A stretch of DNA of 64,000 nucleotides from Planctomyces sp. (GTDB lineage: Bacteria; Planctomycetota; Planctomycetia; Planctomycetales; Planctomycetaceae): positions 62,001 through 126,000 of the forward strand of contig JAEUIH010000012.1 in NCBI GenBank assembly GCA_016795105.1, in the 5' to 3' direction. The position numbers were made by a program, and so were the translations under genes. The notes under the pieces were generated by a model, which saw only the letters and a list, made by a program, of their open reading frames with translations, was not told the origin of the DNA and searched no databases. Shown in pieces: positions 18,010-26,708 of this stretch (its first letter is position 1; each line of letters starts with the position of its first letter).

Positions 18010-19113
18010 AGAATCAACCGAAGACCGTGCGTTTGCGATCGGACGAAACACAAATCGAAGACACATTGCAAAATTCATCCCAGCCCCGGCTGAGATTCCA
18101 ACGACCGCTGCCAAAAGAGGATTTCTCTCAAATGCGGGTACGTTCGTCTGCAGCCCCATACTAATCAGCCAGTTCACCGTCGCCCCTGAAAGGCATGCAA
18201 CGACGAATCGAAAGAATTGCAGATGAACCTGCTTCGAACGACCGTCTTCAAAAGTGAAGTCTCGATTCAACCAGAAATTCCAGACAACTGCCGAGCAAAT
18301 GGCCAGGGGTCTTGCTCCATTAAATGGAAGAACCTGCATTAGCCCCCAAAGTACACACAGGTCAGCACATGCACCGGAAAGCCCCACGAGGCCGTACTCG
18401 ACAGCTTTTGCTTTCACACCGAATCGAAATCGATAGAGTCGTCGAAGATGGCGCAGGTAGCAGAGCTGTTCCCGAATGGACAGTTTACTGTCGCCGTAAA
18501 GCCGATTCGCAAATCGGATCGGTATCTCCTTCACGCACTGACAATTGCACTTGACCAGCAACTCCAATCCAATCTTGTAGCCAATCGGATTCAGATTCTC
18601 CGCACTCTGAAAAGCTGATGAACGAAGTCCGAAGAAGCCGGCCATCGGATCTCTGACCGCCGTCAGTGGGCGTGCCAAAAGTGTGGCTGATTTCGAATTC
18701 AACCATCGAAGCAATCCCCATCCGTCCTCTGTCGAACCACCTCGTACATACCGACTTCCGATTACAAAGTCCGTCTGAGGATTCTCAAGGGCAGCAACAA
18801 GTTCGGGAATCGCTTCGGGCGGGTGAGACAAATCCGCGTCCATGCAGACCAGCAGTTCTCCGGTCGCCGAGTTCATCCCCGCAACAACCGCACTCGACAG
18901 TCCACGTTCGGCCGTTCGTACAATCAGCCGCAAGGGGAATTTCTCTGCAAGTTCCTGGCAGATCTGCCGAGTCTCGTCAGGACTGTTATCATCCACAACG
19001 ATCATCTCATAATCAATTGACTCTCTGGACAGCACGTCGTGAACTCGATGCACCAGTTGCGGCAGATTTGCTGCTTCCTGAAAGGTTGGCACCACAACAG
19101 TCAGACGCGGCAT
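17920..19113 (-). CDS. GT2 glycosyltransferase fused to a GtrA-like membrane domain
   Basis: A 397-residue fusion. Residues 1-235 are a DPM1-type GT2 enzyme that probably moves a sugar from a nucleotide donor to a polyprenyl phosphate: VVVPTFQEAANLPQLV at the start, MIVVDDNSPDET, the metal-binding CMDADLSHPPE, and SRYVRGGSTEDGWGLLR. Residues about 240-365 form four hydrophobic segments of the GtrA type (KAVEYGLVGLSGACADL, WNFWLNRDFTFED), thought to flip polyprenyl-linked sugars. The final 30-odd residues after RFVF look unstructured and are encoded antisense to the kinase's 3' end, suggesting the frame was extended after loss of an earlier stop. With the nearby GT39-like gene it suggests polyprenyl-sugar-dependent envelope glycosylation. 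Confidence 0.93.
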   Translation of the reverse strand: MPRLTVVVPTFQEAANLPQLVHRVHDVLSRESIDYEMIVVDDNSPDETRQICQELAEKFPLRLIVRTAERGLSSAVVAGMNSATGELLVCMDADLSHPPEAIPELVAALENPQTDFVIGSRYVRGGSTEDGWGLLRWLNSKSATLLARPLTAVRDPMAGFFGLRSSAFQSAENLNPIGYKIGLELLVKCNCQCVKEIPIRFANRLYGDSKLSIREQLCYLRHLRRLYRFRFGVKAKAVEYGLVGLSGACADLCVLWGLMQVLPFNGARPLAICSAVVWNFWLNRDFTFEDGRSKQVHLQFFRFVVACLSGATVNWLISMGLQTNVPAFERNPLLAAVVGISAGAGMNFAMCLRFVFRPIANARSSVDSSAIRTHGSITHPRATVLDEPVTHLDQRIG

Positions 19114-19403
19114 CGGATTCAGTCAATTTCAAGGATCTTGGAGGCTGATCTGAACACGCTCTCCAAAAGTCGTGTTCGTACCCTCCAATCTAATGCGGGC
19201 CTAACGAAAATCCGGATGCTTCATTGACGACCAACAACTTTAAAAGTTGCCGGATTGCATCAGGTCCGAAGACCCGGAGCATCCGCTTTTCCAAATGACT
19301 CGCCACGCAAAAAACAATACTCACCCCTGGCGATGTTAGTTGCCGTGGCGCATCCTGATGCAAACGCCAATCTTGAACCTCAGGATCTCGAACCGAGCCC
19401 ATA

Positions 19404-20945
19404 ATGCGAACGATTCTGACAGAAACAGCAGTTCTGTTGATTATAGCAATCGCAGGAATCACATGCCTGCCACAACCGTTCGATGGAGACCAGGCACTCT
19501 TCGCTTTAGGAGCGGAAGAGTGGACGAACGGCTCAGTCTATTTCCGAGACTTCCAGGACTTAAAGCCGCCAGGAATCTATCTGTTCTATCTGGTGGGTGG
19601 TCAGCTTTTCGGATTCGACGAGAAGGGGATACACCTGTTTGAACTTCTCTGGAATCTTGTTTTTGCGTGGACAGTACTTCGCATCTCCGCCGGGTGGTTT
19701 GACTCTCCGGGATTTCGCTGCGCTGCACCACTTGCGACATGTGGTGTTTACTACTGTATTGCCGACACATGGCATCTCACGCAGATCGAATGGATCGTCG
19801 GACTACCCCTGTTGACATCACTCGCTCTCCTGTGTCCATTGCAGCAAAAATCTGGCCGTTCATATTTGCCTTATATTGCCGCTGGAATTCTTGGCGGACT
19901 GATTGGGCTCTTTAAGCCGCTGTATGGAATCCTGCCCGCATTGTTCTGGGTTTGCTCAATGCTCACGCTGCCGGTCAATGGGTTGAAGCATCGCTTCCGG
20001 CTCGCTGTCGAATACGGCGTGGCGTTTGCCTTCGGTGTGCTGATCCCACTCGCGCTGGCAGCAGCCTACTTCCGGGATCAACAGGCCCTGGCCGCAGCGA
20101 TCCGGACGATGTTCATCGATCCTCCGGCCGTCCTTGCTCAAAAGACTGATGGCTATGGAATGCTCGTTCAGGGAGTCCGTTGGTTCTTCAACATGTATGG
20201 ACCTCTGATTCCACTGACGTTTGCAGGCACAATCTTCACAATCAGGCATGATCGATCGGGATTCGGCCTGTCACTCATTGTATGGACGGTGGCCGGATTT
20301 CTGTTGATTCTGATCCAGAGAATGTGGTGGGAGTACCACTATCTGCTGATCCTGTCACCGATGGGACTGCTGTCTGTGAGAACACTTGATCGTGCCTTCG
20401 CATTCTTCGGCACTCTCGAGACCAGTTGGTGCAGGCGAAGGAACCGGATCACAGCATTCTGCACGTGTCTGTTACTGTTTTCAACCTGGCCTGTACTCAC
20501 TCTGCACCGTGTCGCAGTTCTGAGTCAGTTTGGATTTGCATGGTCGCCTGAAGATACCCTCAGATATCAACAGCGCCAACATCCTGAATATGCGGCTGCC
20601 GAACAGGAAACAAGGTTTCTGCACAATCCCGAAACAGTCGATGACAGTCTCTACGTTTTTGGTAACCCAATCTACTACCACTTTGCAAATCGCTGTCAGG
20701 CCATTCCGCAACAGGGGTGGTCTATTAAGGTCTATCTGCCTGATCAATGGTCAGAGATTGTGAGCCAGCTAAAAACGAACCAGCCGGGCCACATCTTTGT
20801 GGCAAACAATAAGCATGAACAGTTGCAGAAGGTGAGCGCTGAAACGCTCAATTTGCTTTCAACCAGTTATTCAATGACGAGCCAGTCAGTTCATGGAACC
20901 TGGTACCGGAGAAAGGCGATTACACCTGATCCAGAATTTCACTGA
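19404..20945 (+). CDS. GT39/ArnT-like integral membrane glycosyltransferase
   Basis: A 513-residue polytopic protein with about ten hydrophobic segments. It resembles GT-C glycosyltransferases (PMT/ArnT type) that use polyprenyl-phosphate sugars on the outer face of the membrane. Seen: PQPFDGDQALFALGAEEW (about residues 23-40), where the acidic residues after the first helix fit the catalytic loop of the family, and LKPPGIYLFYLVG, the typical K-P-P segment just before the next helix. A soluble C-terminal part starts near residue 390. It diverges from the GT2-GtrA gene (290 bp spacer), whose product could supply its donor. Its 3' end overlaps the convergent cyclophilin gene by 26 bp. Sugar and acceptor are unknown. 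Confidence 0.85.
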   Translation: MRTILTETAVLLIIAIAGITCLPQPFDGDQALFALGAEEWTNGSVYFRDFQDLKPPGIYLFYLVGGQLFGFDEKGIHLFELLWNLVFAWTVLRISAGWFDSPGFRCAAPLATCGVYYCIADTWHLTQIEWIVGLPLLTSLALLCPLQQKSGRSYLPYIAAGILGGLIGLFKPLYGILPALFWVCSMLTLPVNGLKHRFRLAVEYGVAFAFGVLIPLALAAAYFRDQQALAAAIRTMFIDPPAVLAQKTDGYGMLVQGVRWFFNMYGPLIPLTFAGTIFTIRHDRSGFGLSLIVWTVAGFLLILIQRMWWEYHYLLILSPMGLLSVRTLDRAFAFFGTLETSWCRRRNRITAFCTCLLLFSTWPVLTLHRVAVLSQFGFAWSPEDTLRYQQRQHPEYAAAEQETRFLHNPETVDDSLYVFGNPIYYHFANRCQAIPQQGWSIKVYLPDQWSEIVSQLKTNQPGHIFVANNKHEQLQKVSAETLNLLSTSYSMTSQSVHGTWYRRKAITPDPEFH

Positions 20946-23103
20946 TTGACGTGAACCGCACGAACTCCGAGTCGACAAGATTGTCGGTCCTTGCCTGAAC
21001 GTTCGACGCTGTCACTGTGGAATTTGCACTGACCACAAGCTGAGTATCAGAGGTGATGGACTGAACGTTGAAAATCGTGCCGTTGATGCTGATCCGTGAT
21101 CGAGATCCTCCGGGATTTCCATTGATCGACGTCAGTTCCTGAGTGAACACAGTGCCCGTTCCCGTCACTACATTGCTGCCATTTGATATTGAAACCGTAC
21201 CCGTGAGTGGCTGCTCCGGCTGTCCATTCACATCGAATGGTGCTCGTCGTGGCAGTTCATTCAATGCAGAGACACCCGTCACATTCGCAAAGTTGAATTT
21301 GTTCAGCGCTGCAATCGCATCGACAACCGTCATGCCGTTCCCGATAACGCGACCAAAGACAGTATGCGGTACTGCGTCGAGTGTAGAGCCGTTGTCCGCG
21401 AGATTGACAAACCATTGACTCGTACCGCTGTTTATGTCTCCACCCAACTGCGCCATTGACAGTGTACCACGAATGTTCGATGTCGTATTGTTGAACTCAT
21501 TCGTGATCGGAGCTGAAGTGTTGACATTGTCAATCACCCCGTTGTTGATCGTAAACCCACCTCCCTGAATCACAAAGTTACTCACGGATCGATGAATAAT
21601 CGATCCCGTATACTGGCTGAAGTAACTCATGAAGTTGGCAACGGTATTGGGGGTGATGTTGTCGAATAACTCGACTTCATACGTTCCCTCATTTGAAACC
21701 ATCCGAACCACAGTATTCTGTACAAGATCAACGGCCAGTGTCGCATTCTGGACAGAACCTGCTTCGTCCGTCGACCTGACAGCGAGAGTCTGAAACCCAT
21801 TTCGCTGGTCGTTTGCCACGGAATCGCCGGTATCGAGGTCACGACGGGTGAGAGTGACGGTCAGAGTAAACGCTCCGGCCCCGTCTGCTGTCGCAGTTCC
21901 ATCGTCAAACTGTCCATCGCCATCACTGTCAATTGTCACCGTCGATCTGGGAGTTGTTGTACCGTCGACAATGAACGATGTCGCTCGGGTAATCAAAACG
22001 TTTCCGGTTGATGAAACACCGGCATTCCGATTGCCATTTACGGTCAGCGTTTGCGGACTTGTCACCAGCAGCTGATTAAAGAATGTGTTTGAAGCTGTCG
22101 CTTTTCCAATAACACCCGTCGTTGTATTGTCGATTCGTGTGGACATCACCGAAGGTGATGCTGTATTGGATTCGTGACGACTGAATTCACGTCCGCCGTT
22201 AAACGTGTTTGGATTTACTACTTCCACGGCATCATTACTGCCGTCGCCTGACTTGACTCGAATCAGTCTGTTGAACGTGTTCGTGCTGCGAATCTGAGTA
22301 TTATCTTCTCCGCTTCCGGTGTTGAGTGAAACCGGACCGTTGAATGTATTCTCATCCAGCATCACAACGTCTGCATGGCGTTTCGTCCGAATCTTCAACC
22401 GCCCGCCGATCGTAGAACCCTGAATCGAAACATCGTCCTGATCAAGTCCCGTGTTCATCGTAACACGGTCCGTCACAGTGACTCGATTCAACGCGACTCC
22501 ATCGCTCCCTGTCCCGGTCTTCATCCAGATGCGGCCATTGATCGTCACGTCCTCAAGGCTGATCAGATCGTCTCCCTGATTCGTTCGGACCCACAACAAA
22601 CTCCCGATGGTCGAGTCCTGAAGGCTCAATCGGTCGTTTCCCGTCTCGCCCAAAAACGCAAAGCCCCCCGCGAATGTGGCTCCGGTTGAACCCACTGAAT
22701 CATTGCCGGCAGCGCCTTCGACTCCGGTGGCTCCCAGAATCTGCACATTTCTGCTGAAGAGAACAGTGTCATTTCCCGCATTAAGATACACAGCAACATT
22801 CCCATTGAATGATGCCGTCCCTGAGGCAACTACGAAAGCTGCGGTACCCCCATTGATTGTCGTATTCTCTAATCCCCGGACAAGAACCTGATTGTCCAGC
22901 GCTGTGATCTCGATCGTATTCGCCTCTGCATCACCAACGATCGTAAGCTGCGACCCTGCAAGAGTCACGACCGCGTTTCCCGCCAGCAATTCACGCGGCT
23001 CAAGAACCTGAACGGTCTCAGAGCAGTCACGGCTCGTCGGCTTTCGGTTCTGACGCTGGCGGTTCGATCGCGGAAACAGCATGGCGAACATCCTTTGAAT
23101 CAT
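20920..23103 (-). CDS. Secreted LEPR-XLL protein with cyclophilin-type peptidyl-prolyl isomerase domain
   Basis: A 727-residue exported protein. The basic N-terminus leads into LEPRELLAG (residues 34-42), a textbook LEPR-XLL motif found at the start of many planctomycete surface proteins. Residues about 45-330 are beta-rich with repeated NxDxxxL patterns such as TGNDRLSLQDSTIGSLLWV, suggesting a beta-helix. A calcium-like FDGDG segment (IDSDGDGQFDDG) follows, then a cyclophilin domain (about 462-620) with VELFDNITPNTVANF, IIHRSVSNFVIQGGGF and NSGTSQWFVNLADN. It probably catalyses prolyl isomerisation outside the cytoplasm. ATG 23103 (GGAG 8 nt upstream) is preferred; the open frame extends 53 codons further but that part looks non-coding. 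Confidence 0.88.
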   Translation of the reverse strand: MIQRMFAMLFPRSNRQRQNRKPTSRDCSETVQVLEPRELLAGNAVVTLAGSQLTIVGDAEANTIEITALDNQVLVRGLENTTINGGTAAFVVASGTASFNGNVAVYLNAGNDTVLFSRNVQILGATGVEGAAGNDSVGSTGATFAGGFAFLGETGNDRLSLQDSTIGSLLWVRTNQGDDLISLEDVTINGRIWMKTGTGSDGVALNRVTVTDRVTMNTGLDQDDVSIQGSTIGGRLKIRTKRHADVVMLDENTFNGPVSLNTGSGEDNTQIRSTNTFNRLIRVKSGDGSNDAVEVVNPNTFNGGREFSRHESNTASPSVMSTRIDNTTTGVIGKATASNTFFNQLLVTSPQTLTVNGNRNAGVSSTGNVLITRATSFIVDGTTTPRSTVTIDSDGDGQFDDGTATADGAGAFTLTVTLTRRDLDTGDSVANDQRNGFQTLAVRSTDEAGSVQNATLAVDLVQNTVVRMVSNEGTYEVELFDNITPNTVANFMSYFSQYTGSIIHRSVSNFVIQGGGFTINNGVIDNVNTSAPITNEFNNTTSNIRGTLSMAQLGGDINSGTSQWFVNLADNGSTLDAVPHTVFGRVIGNGMTVVDAIAALNKFNFANVTGVSALNELPRRAPFDVNGQPEQPLTGTVSISNGSNVVTGTGTVFTQELTSINGNPGGSRSRISINGTIFNVQSITSDTQLVVSANSTVTASNVQARTDNLVDSEFVRFTSISEILDQV

Positions 23104-23428
23104 GGTGCGTCTCCGTCGTTCTGGCTCAGCAGTACTCAAGTGCGCAAACAGCGCACCCCTCGCCGGAGACTCTCGCTGCTTGTCACAATCGACAAACACG
23201 GATTCGTCGGTAAAACCTAACAGGTCCCAACGGCAGAGTCTCCATAAACCTCCCTGCCACACTATTTAACCCATTTAACCAGACCAGCTCTCGTCAGATC
23301 GAATGCCGGTTCTCAAGTGGTTTTTGATTCAGCGTGACGAATCAGTTCGTCTCGAGGACCACCATGGTGTGCAATCCCGCGGGCTTGGGGTGGATCACGG
23401 AGTGATCCACGACGATGGGGACAGAAGC
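23104..23428. other. Non-coding gap between cyclophilin and Hsp20 genes, with a small hairpin
   Basis: The left part is the 5' region of the cyclophilin gene. The right part lies after the Hsp20 stop and holds a perfect 8 bp hairpin (GTGGATCA at 23390-23397, TGATCCAC at 23403-23410, 5 nt loop). It has no T tract on either strand, so a terminator role is uncertain. I see no other signal. Confidence 0.5.
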
Positions 23429-23881
23429 TTACTCGCGAGAAACTTCAATCCGGCGTGGTTTCGAACGGGGAGCGCGTGGGAGTTCAACTCGGAGCAGACC
23501 GTTGGTGAGTTTTGCCTGAATCCGTTCATGGTCCACTTCGTCGCTGAGAATGAACGAACGCAGGAAGTCGCCAACCTGGTACTCTTCGTGCAGCAACTGG
23601 CTTCCTTCGGGTTCCTTTTTTGAAACTCTGCCATACAGCGTAAGACGATTGTCCTGGACCTGTAATTCAAGACCTTCGACGGTCACTCCCGGAAGGTCAG
23701 CATAAAGGACGAGTCCATCTGTTGTTTCATAGATATCAATCGAAGGATTAAACAGCAGTCGTGGTTCCGCGGACTGTGCAGCAGGAACGGCCGATGGGAT
23801 CACAGGAGAATTCGAAACATTGTTCGCATCAGTTCGAATGATCGGAAGTTCGGAAGATGATGGCGGGATTTGATCACTCAT
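23429..23881 (-). CDS. Small heat-shock protein (Hsp20/alpha-crystallin), downstream copy
   Basis: A 150-residue Hsp20-family holdase, an ATP-independent chaperone that binds unfolding proteins. A Ser/Pro/Ala-rich N-terminal arm (about 45 residues) precedes the alpha-crystallin domain, which starts near [20 protein letters not shown] and contains [18 protein letters not shown]. The G-x-L signature appears as NGLLRVELP, and the tail is short. It lacks the classical I-x-I tail motif in obvious form (RRIEVSRE). ATG 23881 overlaps the end of the upstream Hsp20 gene by 8 bp, which suggests translational coupling. The two paralogues are clearly different in sequence, so they may form mixed oligomers or act on different clients. 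Confidence 0.92.
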   Translation of the reverse strand: MSDQIPPSSSELPIIRTDANNVSNSPVIPSAVPAAQSAEPRLLFNPSIDIYETTDGLVLYADLPGVTVEGLELQVQDNRLTLYGRVSKKEPEGSQLLHEEYQVGDFLRSFILSDEVDHERIQAKLTNGLLRVELPRAPRSKPRRIEVSRE

Positions 23882-24323
23882 GATTGTCTCCACTCACGAG
23901 AATCTGCCGTGGGGGAGTCGACACTGTTCGAGGCAACGAAATTCGAAGCACTCCGGCAGAATATTCTGCCTTCATTCGGTCTTCATCCACACGTTCCGGC
24001 AATTGGATCTTTCTCTGCCATGGTCCGTTGAATCGTTCCTGACGGCGAAACGAATCCGACCGAGCTTCCTCCGGCACAGGTCGTACACCTCGAATGGAGA
24101 GGTAACCTCCGGAAATTGTGACTTCAATCTGCGACGGGTCAACACCTGGAATCTCGGCCGTCAACAAATATCCATCGCCGGTCTCCAGCAGATTCAGCAA
24201 TGGAAACCGACGCCCAAACCGTACCCCGTGCAGGGATAGACTGACGCCCTGAAGCAGGCGATCAACCTCTCGCTCCAGATCCTGGAGAGGGTCCCAATGT
24301 TGTCCCCAACGAAAAATTGCCAT
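23874..24323 (-). CDS. Small heat-shock protein (Hsp20/alpha-crystallin), upstream copy
   Basis: A 149-residue Hsp20-family chaperone, the first gene of a two-gene sHSP operon. Residues 1-35 are an amphipathic arm ([17 protein letters not shown]). The alpha-crystallin domain runs from about residue 45 with [20 protein letters not shown], the loop [16 protein letters not shown], and the signature [10 protein letters not shown]. The tail contains RQILVSG, a possible I-x-V oligomerisation motif. The start at 24323 is preferred over 24335 because GGAGG lies 5 nt upstream. No CIRCE element is visible in the upstream 300 bp, so control is probably by an alternative sigma factor or another route. 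Divergent from coaD. Confidence 0.93.
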   Translation of the reverse strand: MAIFRWGQHWDPLQDLEREVDRLLQGVSLSLHGVRFGRRFPLLNLLETGDGYLLTAEIPGVDPSQIEVTISGGYLSIRGVRPVPEEARSDSFRRQERFNGPWQRKIQLPERVDEDRMKAEYSAGVLRISLPRTVSTPPRQILVSGDNHE

Positions 24324-24631
24324 CAATTCCTCCACCTGTCAGATTCCAGCAAAACGCTGCAGTCCAGCCTTATACGCTGCATATGATGTTCCAAAAACAC
24401 GAATCGCGACTTTATCAGTAAACCGGCGACACCCAATTCCATAAATCAATACGTACAAACACTTTAGACACAAAGACTGCTTCGTTCAGGACGATTTGGC
24501 GAACAGAGTTCAACTGCCAATTTGCCAGTTTGCAATGATTTACGGCAAAGGAATTGCGGCGGTGCCTGTCATTTTCCGGATATATTGAGAATGAATCAGC
24601 AGTCGCACGATCTCGAAACAGCGAGGCAAAA
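24324..24631. other. Divergent promoter region between the Hsp20 pair and coaD
   Basis: About 308 bp without a credible gene, more AT-rich than its surroundings. TATATT at 24581-24586 could be a -10 element for coaD, but no well-spaced -35 box accompanies it. I looked for the CIRCE heat-shock inverted repeat and did not find it. Confidence 0.4.
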
Positions 24632-25159
24632 ATGGGCGGGACTTCTCAGAACATGTCATCTCACGCGGTGTATGTGGGAAGTTTCGATCCATTGACGCTG
24701 GGTCATCAGGATATCGTGCGGCGAGCATCCCGGATTTTTTCTCAGGTGACTGTCGGAATCGGCATGAATCCCGATAAACAGTCTCTCTTCACTCCGGAAG
24801 AGCGAGTCAATCTGTGTTGTTCGGCATTGGCCGAGTTCCGAAACGTCGAAGTCCGCACATTTGATGGTCTCGCCGTTGATTTTGTTCGCCAGTGCGGCAG
24901 TCGAATACTGCTGCGCGGTGTCAGAACACTTACCGACATTGATGCTGAATTCACGATGTCGCTTACCAATCGCGTGCTCGACGATGAGATTGAATCGGTC
25001 TTCCTGATGTCGGCCGAACGCTATGCCCATATCTCCAGTTCGCTCATCAAGCAGATTGCCCGAATGGCTCGCGGAAATGTGCGTGAAAGGCTGATGGACT
25101 TCGTTCCGGCAGAGATTATTGATGCTCTTACGGATCGACTTCGCACCAATTCGCTATAA
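24632..25159 (+). CDS. coaD: Phosphopantetheine adenylyltransferase
   Basis: CoaD joins ATP and 4'-phosphopantetheine to give dephospho-CoA, the fourth step of coenzyme A synthesis. The protein is about 175 residues, near the usual 160. It contains VGSFDPLTLGHQDIVRRA, the nucleotidyltransferase H-x-G-H-type signature (here T-L-G-H), then VGIGMNPDKQSLFTPEERV, LLRGVRTLTDIDAEF and the ATP-binding end SSSLIKQIARM. ATG 24632 has GAGG at about 6 nt; ATG 24653 (MSSHAVYVGSFDP) is closer to the typical family start and cannot be excluded. An in-frame extension to 24554 looks non-coding. A redoxin gene follows 90 bp later. Confidence 0.96.
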   Translation: MGGTSQNMSSHAVYVGSFDPLTLGHQDIVRRASRIFSQVTVGIGMNPDKQSLFTPEERVNLCCSALAEFRNVEVRTFDGLAVDFVRQCGSRILLRGVRTLTDIDAEFTMSLTNRVLDDEIESVFLMSAERYAHISSSLIKQIARMARGNVRERLMDFVPAEIIDALTDRLRTNSL

Positions 25160-25249
25160 TCCAGTTGTTCGTCGTCTGTGTCCACCATTGACGTCCTGAG
25201 TCAATCGTCCGGCCGGGTTCGTACCTGGTCCCAACAAGGTTTCTTCGTT

Positions 25250-25840
25250 ATGGTCAAAACTGCATCAACGATGCTGCCCCTCGGCACAAAAGCACCTGAA
25301 TTCGCTTTACCAAATGTCGACGGTTCAGTCGTTTCCCTCAGTCAATTCTCCGGAAAACCGCTACTGGTTGTTTTCATGTGCAACCACTGTCCATTTGTGG
25401 TTCATCTTCGATCGGCATTGAAGGAATTTGCTGTCGCATACAGCGCGAAGGGATTGGGAATCGTTGGGATCAGTTCAAACGATGCATCTGCTTATCCGCA
25501 GGACGGTCCTGATAAGATGAAGCTGGAAGCGATTTCCGCGGGATACACCTTCCCGTATCTGTTTGACGCATCTCAGGAGATTGCCAAGTCATACAAGGCC
25601 GCCTGCACTCCTGACTTCTTTTTGTTTGATGCAGATCACAGACTTGTGTATCGAGGGCAATTCGATAGCAGCCGTCCGGGCAATGGAGTTCCCATCACAG
25701 GAAGTGATCTGCGATCTGCCTGCGATGCTGTACTTGCAGGGAAAGAGCCGTCTTCTGAACAACGTCCCAGCATCGGCTGCAACATTAAATGGAAAGCCGG
25801 CGGCGAACCAGATTATTACACAGGCATTTCAGCGGTCTGA
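25250..25840 (+). CDS. Redoxin/AhpC-TSA family thiol protein
   Basis: A 196-residue thioredoxin-fold protein. It opens MLPLGTKAPEFALPNVDG, the typical start of AhpC/TSA and redoxin proteins, and has MCNHCPFVVHLRSAL near residue 50, placing a C-N-H-C pair at the catalytic site. CTPDFFLFDADHRLVYRGQ supplies the cis-Pro loop (T-P-D). This subgroup is widespread in planctomycetes and usually annotated as thioredoxin family. It probably reduces peroxides or disulfides in the cytosol; no signal peptide is seen. ATG 25250 is preferred; the frame extends upstream to 25178 but MVKTASTMLPLG is a better beginning and AAGGT lies about 9 nt before it. Confidence 0.9.
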   Translation: MVKTASTMLPLGTKAPEFALPNVDGSVVSLSQFSGKPLLVVFMCNHCPFVVHLRSALKEFAVAYSAKGLGIVGISSNDASAYPQDGPDKMKLEAISAGYTFPYLFDASQEIAKSYKAACTPDFFLFDADHRLVYRGQFDSSRPGNGVPITGSDLRSACDAVLAGKEPSSEQRPSIGCNIKWKAGGEPDYYTGISAV

Positions 25841-25912
25841 AACGCAGTGACCGGGCTTCCATCCTGACACGTGCTGCGTGGGGTTGGAAGCGTCCCCTGT
25901 GCATTGATTAGT

Positions 25913-25956
25913 GTTCTTCTCCGCCGGAGGCTCGCTAGAGTTCTTCTCCGCCGGAG
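25913..25956. repeat. 27-bp-period duplication at the 3' end of the reductase gene
   Basis: GTTCTTCTCCGCCGGAG occurs at 25913-25929 and again at 25940-25956. The second copy is the coding end of the FolM-like gene (encoding SGGEEL and its stop at 25935-25937) and the first lies just beyond the stop. The pattern is best explained by a small tandem duplication of the gene's 3' end. Confidence 0.7.
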
Positions 25957-26678
25957 ACATTAATAATTTCTCCGGTGATAAAGCGAGAGTTCAGCAGGAA
26001 GTTGATTGCGTCACACACGTCCTGTGGAGAACCCGTCCGCTGGAGAGGGATCGACTGGATTGCTCGCTGCTGATGCCAGTTCAGACGATCTTCCGGGGGA
26101 AGGATGGCTCCAGGGGCGATACCGTTGACAAGAATCTTCGGTGCCAGCTGCTGTGCCAGTGATTTTGTGACACTCGCCAACGCTGCCTTGGTCGCGGTAT
26201 AGATCAGATGATCCGGACCGGGTCGCTGAGCACGCCAGTCGAGGATATTGATGATGTGACCATACTCACCCTCGCCGAGCTGACGCGCAAACTGTTGAGC
26301 AAGGAACACCGGGGCGAGCAGGTTCACGTTAAGATGAACATTGCAGTGATACTGATCAATCCACGGCAAAGCTCGATCCTGAAAGACGGCAGCACAGTTG
26401 ACGAGGACAGAGACCGGTCCGAGTTCAACAGCGGCTTCAAACACTTTTGCAGCCGCATTTCGAGGATCTCTGAGATCGGCAGCCACGGCGACAGCAGTGC
26501 CGCCCTGACTGCGAATCTGCTGTACAAGAACACTGGCCTCTACGGATGAAGTTCCGTGGTGAATGACAACAGATAATCCGCGGCGCACAAGGGAATGGAC
26601 GATTTCTCGTCCCACTCGGCGCGCCCCACCTGTAACAACAGCAACAGTCGAAGGTGGAGGCGCGGATTCTTGATTCAT
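25935..26678 (-). CDS. FolM/PTR1-type short-chain reductase (pteridine reductase-like)
   Basis: A 247-residue SDR enzyme. The cofactor site reads VVTGGARRVGREIVHSL, a T-G-x3-R-x-G form preferring NADPH and typical of pteridine reductases. The active site is NILDWRAQRPGPDHLIYTATKAAL: Tyr and Lys of Y-x3-K are present, but the usual catalytic Ser is replaced by an Asp, as known for Leishmania PTR1 and E. coli FolM. The product therefore probably reduces dihydropterins such as dihydromonapterin or dihydrofolate. The end INVSGGEEL fits the SDR C-terminal segment. It starts 30 bp after the sigma factor gene and may be co-transcribed with it; folD, another folate gene, lies just upstream. No strong Shine-Dalgarno sequence. 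Confidence 0.8.
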   Translation of the reverse strand: MNQESAPPPSTVAVVTGGARRVGREIVHSLVRRGLSVVIHHGTSSVEASVLVQQIRSQGGTAVAVAADLRDPRNAAAKVFEAAVELGPVSVLVNCAAVFQDRALPWIDQYHCNVHLNVNLLAPVFLAQQFARQLGEGEYGHIINILDWRAQRPGPDHLIYTATKAALASVTKSLAQQLAPKILVNGIAPGAILPPEDRLNWHQQRAIQSIPLQRTGSPQDVCDAINFLLNSRFITGEIINVSGGEEL

Positions 26679-26708
26679 GGAGGCGATATCAACATCTGTT
26701 CGGCAGTA

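Noticed and set aside
23390-23410. Hairpin after the Hsp20 operon as a rho-independent terminator
   Set aside because: The stem is perfect but no T tract follows on either strand, so it is noted only as a hairpin.
24324-24631. CIRCE heat-shock element upstream of the Hsp20 pair
   Set aside because: Searched for TTAGCACTC and its inverted partner and found neither, even allowing a few mismatches by eye.
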